Origin: HGM04593 sp045654645
GTDB lineage: Bacteria > Bacteroidota > Bacteroidia > Bacteroidales > Bacteroidaceae
Length of the DNA stretch: 5,235 bases
Direction of reading: 5' to 3'
Assembly (NCBI GenBank): GCA_045654645.1
Contig: JAZONR010000008.1
Coordinates: 1 to 5,235, forward strand
The position numbers were made by a program, and so were the translations under genes. Below, in pieces: positions 5,012-5,235 of the stretch. Position 1 is the first letter of the stretch. Every line of letters starts with the position of its first letter. Under the pieces are notes generated by a model. That model searched no databases and was not told the DNA's origin. It saw nothing but the letters and a program-made list of their open reading frames with translations.

Positions 5012-5088
5012 TTTTCCACTTTCACTTTTCTGTTTTCACTTTTCCGCTTTCACCTTTCAGTTTTCCGCTTTCACTTTTCCCATTTCCC
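5012..5088. repeat. Eleven pyrimidine-rich heptamers (NTTTCNN)
   Basis: Exactly 77 bases divide into eleven consecutive 7-mers, each of the form NTTTCNN. Most pair into a 14-base unit such as TTTTCCGCTTTCAC (5040-5053 and 5061-5074), with an extra half unit CTTTCAG at 5054-5060. The + strand is almost purely pyrimidine. On the - strand, the direction of rRNA transcription, it is purine-rich with GAAA in every unit. It separates the 5S-fragment array from the 5S terminator. The function is unknown. Confidence 0.85.
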
Positions 5089-5094
5089 TATAAC

Positions 5095-5129
5095 AAAAAA
5101 AGCACCTCAGAATTAACTGAAGTGCTTTT
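5095..5129 (-). terminator. Intrinsic terminator of the 5S rRNA / rRNA operon
   Basis: On the - strand, AAAAGCACTTCAG and CTGAGGTGCTTTT form a 13-bp stem (one G-U) with a 6-base loop and a run of U at 5095-5101. It lies five bases beyond the 3' end of the 5S gene and is unrelated in sequence to the array terminators. Confidence 0.9.
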
Positions 5130-5134
5130 AAAAA

Positions 5135-5235
5135 GTGGCGATGACCTACTCTCCCACAAATGTTTGCAGTACCATCGGCGCTGTCGGGCTTAACTTCTCT
5201 GTTCGGGATGGGAAGAGGTGGATCCCCGACGCTAT
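5135..5235 (-). rRNA. rrf: 5S ribosomal RNA, 3' part (5' end beyond the window)
   Basis: About 101 of roughly 110 bases of a 5S rRNA gene, a component of the large ribosomal subunit. On the - strand it shows hallmark 5S segments: CATCCCGAACAGAGAAGTTA, then GCGCCGATGGTA, then GGGAGAGTAGGTC, and a 3' end at ...CATCGCCAC, where the 3' half of helix I lies. Its 5' end and the expected 23S and 16S genes would be to the right of the window. A 13-bp-stem terminator follows. It converges on the + strand SPFH operon. Confidence 0.96.

Noticed and set aside
4295..5025. Short open reading frames on both strands through the repeat array, with recurring motifs such as NPPRSAWADGTANICG
   Set aside because: They simply translate the 5S-fragment repeat in several frames, differ with each indel, have no promoter or plausible start, and overlap each other; the RNA-derived repeat explains them.

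Overview
The window looks like chromosomal DNA from a Bacteroidota (Bacteroidales-like) bacterium. Evidence seen directly: two promoters of the Bacteroidota form (TTTG, then TAnnTTTG 19-20 bases later), no Shine-Dalgarno sequences before the genes, a Bacteroidota-type 5S rRNA at the right edge, and an SPFH-protein/Arc-like gene pair. Genus cannot be fixed from this window.

Layout, left to right. Positions 1-318 hold no gene. They contain a terminator-like hairpin set inside a larger palindrome (1-73), a second hairpin of unclear role (111-140) and a good promoter (200-231). Positions 319-2947 form a two-gene, AT-rich operon on the + strand whose genes overlap by 14 bases: an unrecognised lipoprotein, then a secreted protein ending in a DNA/RNA non-specific endonuclease domain (Endonuclease_NS_2 type, DDDAGH motif). 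It reads as an accessory nuclease or toxin-like module. Positions 3011-4249 are a second + strand transcription unit with more even base composition: promoter, a possible operator, a two-TM SPFH/Band 7 protein, a 59-residue ribbon-helix-helix (Arc-like) protein and a strong terminator.

From 4250 to the right edge there is no protein gene. The right end is the 3' part of a 5S rRNA gene on the - strand (5135-5235, running off the window), the tail of an rRNA operon that converges on the + strand genes. Beyond its own terminator lies the most unusual feature: six head-to-tail copies (4316-5011, period 123-125 bases) of the 3' portion of 5S rRNA. Neighbouring copies are separated by five near-identical intrinsic terminators, all directed like the rRNA operon. 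Between this array and the true 5S gene is a 77-base tract of eleven pyrimidine-rich heptamers (NTTTCNN).

The two protein-coding units have no evident functional link. The rRNA-derived array lies between the end of the SPFH operon and the rRNA operon. It could act as a series of fail-safe terminators, or be the scar of repeated duplication or integration at a 5S 3' end.
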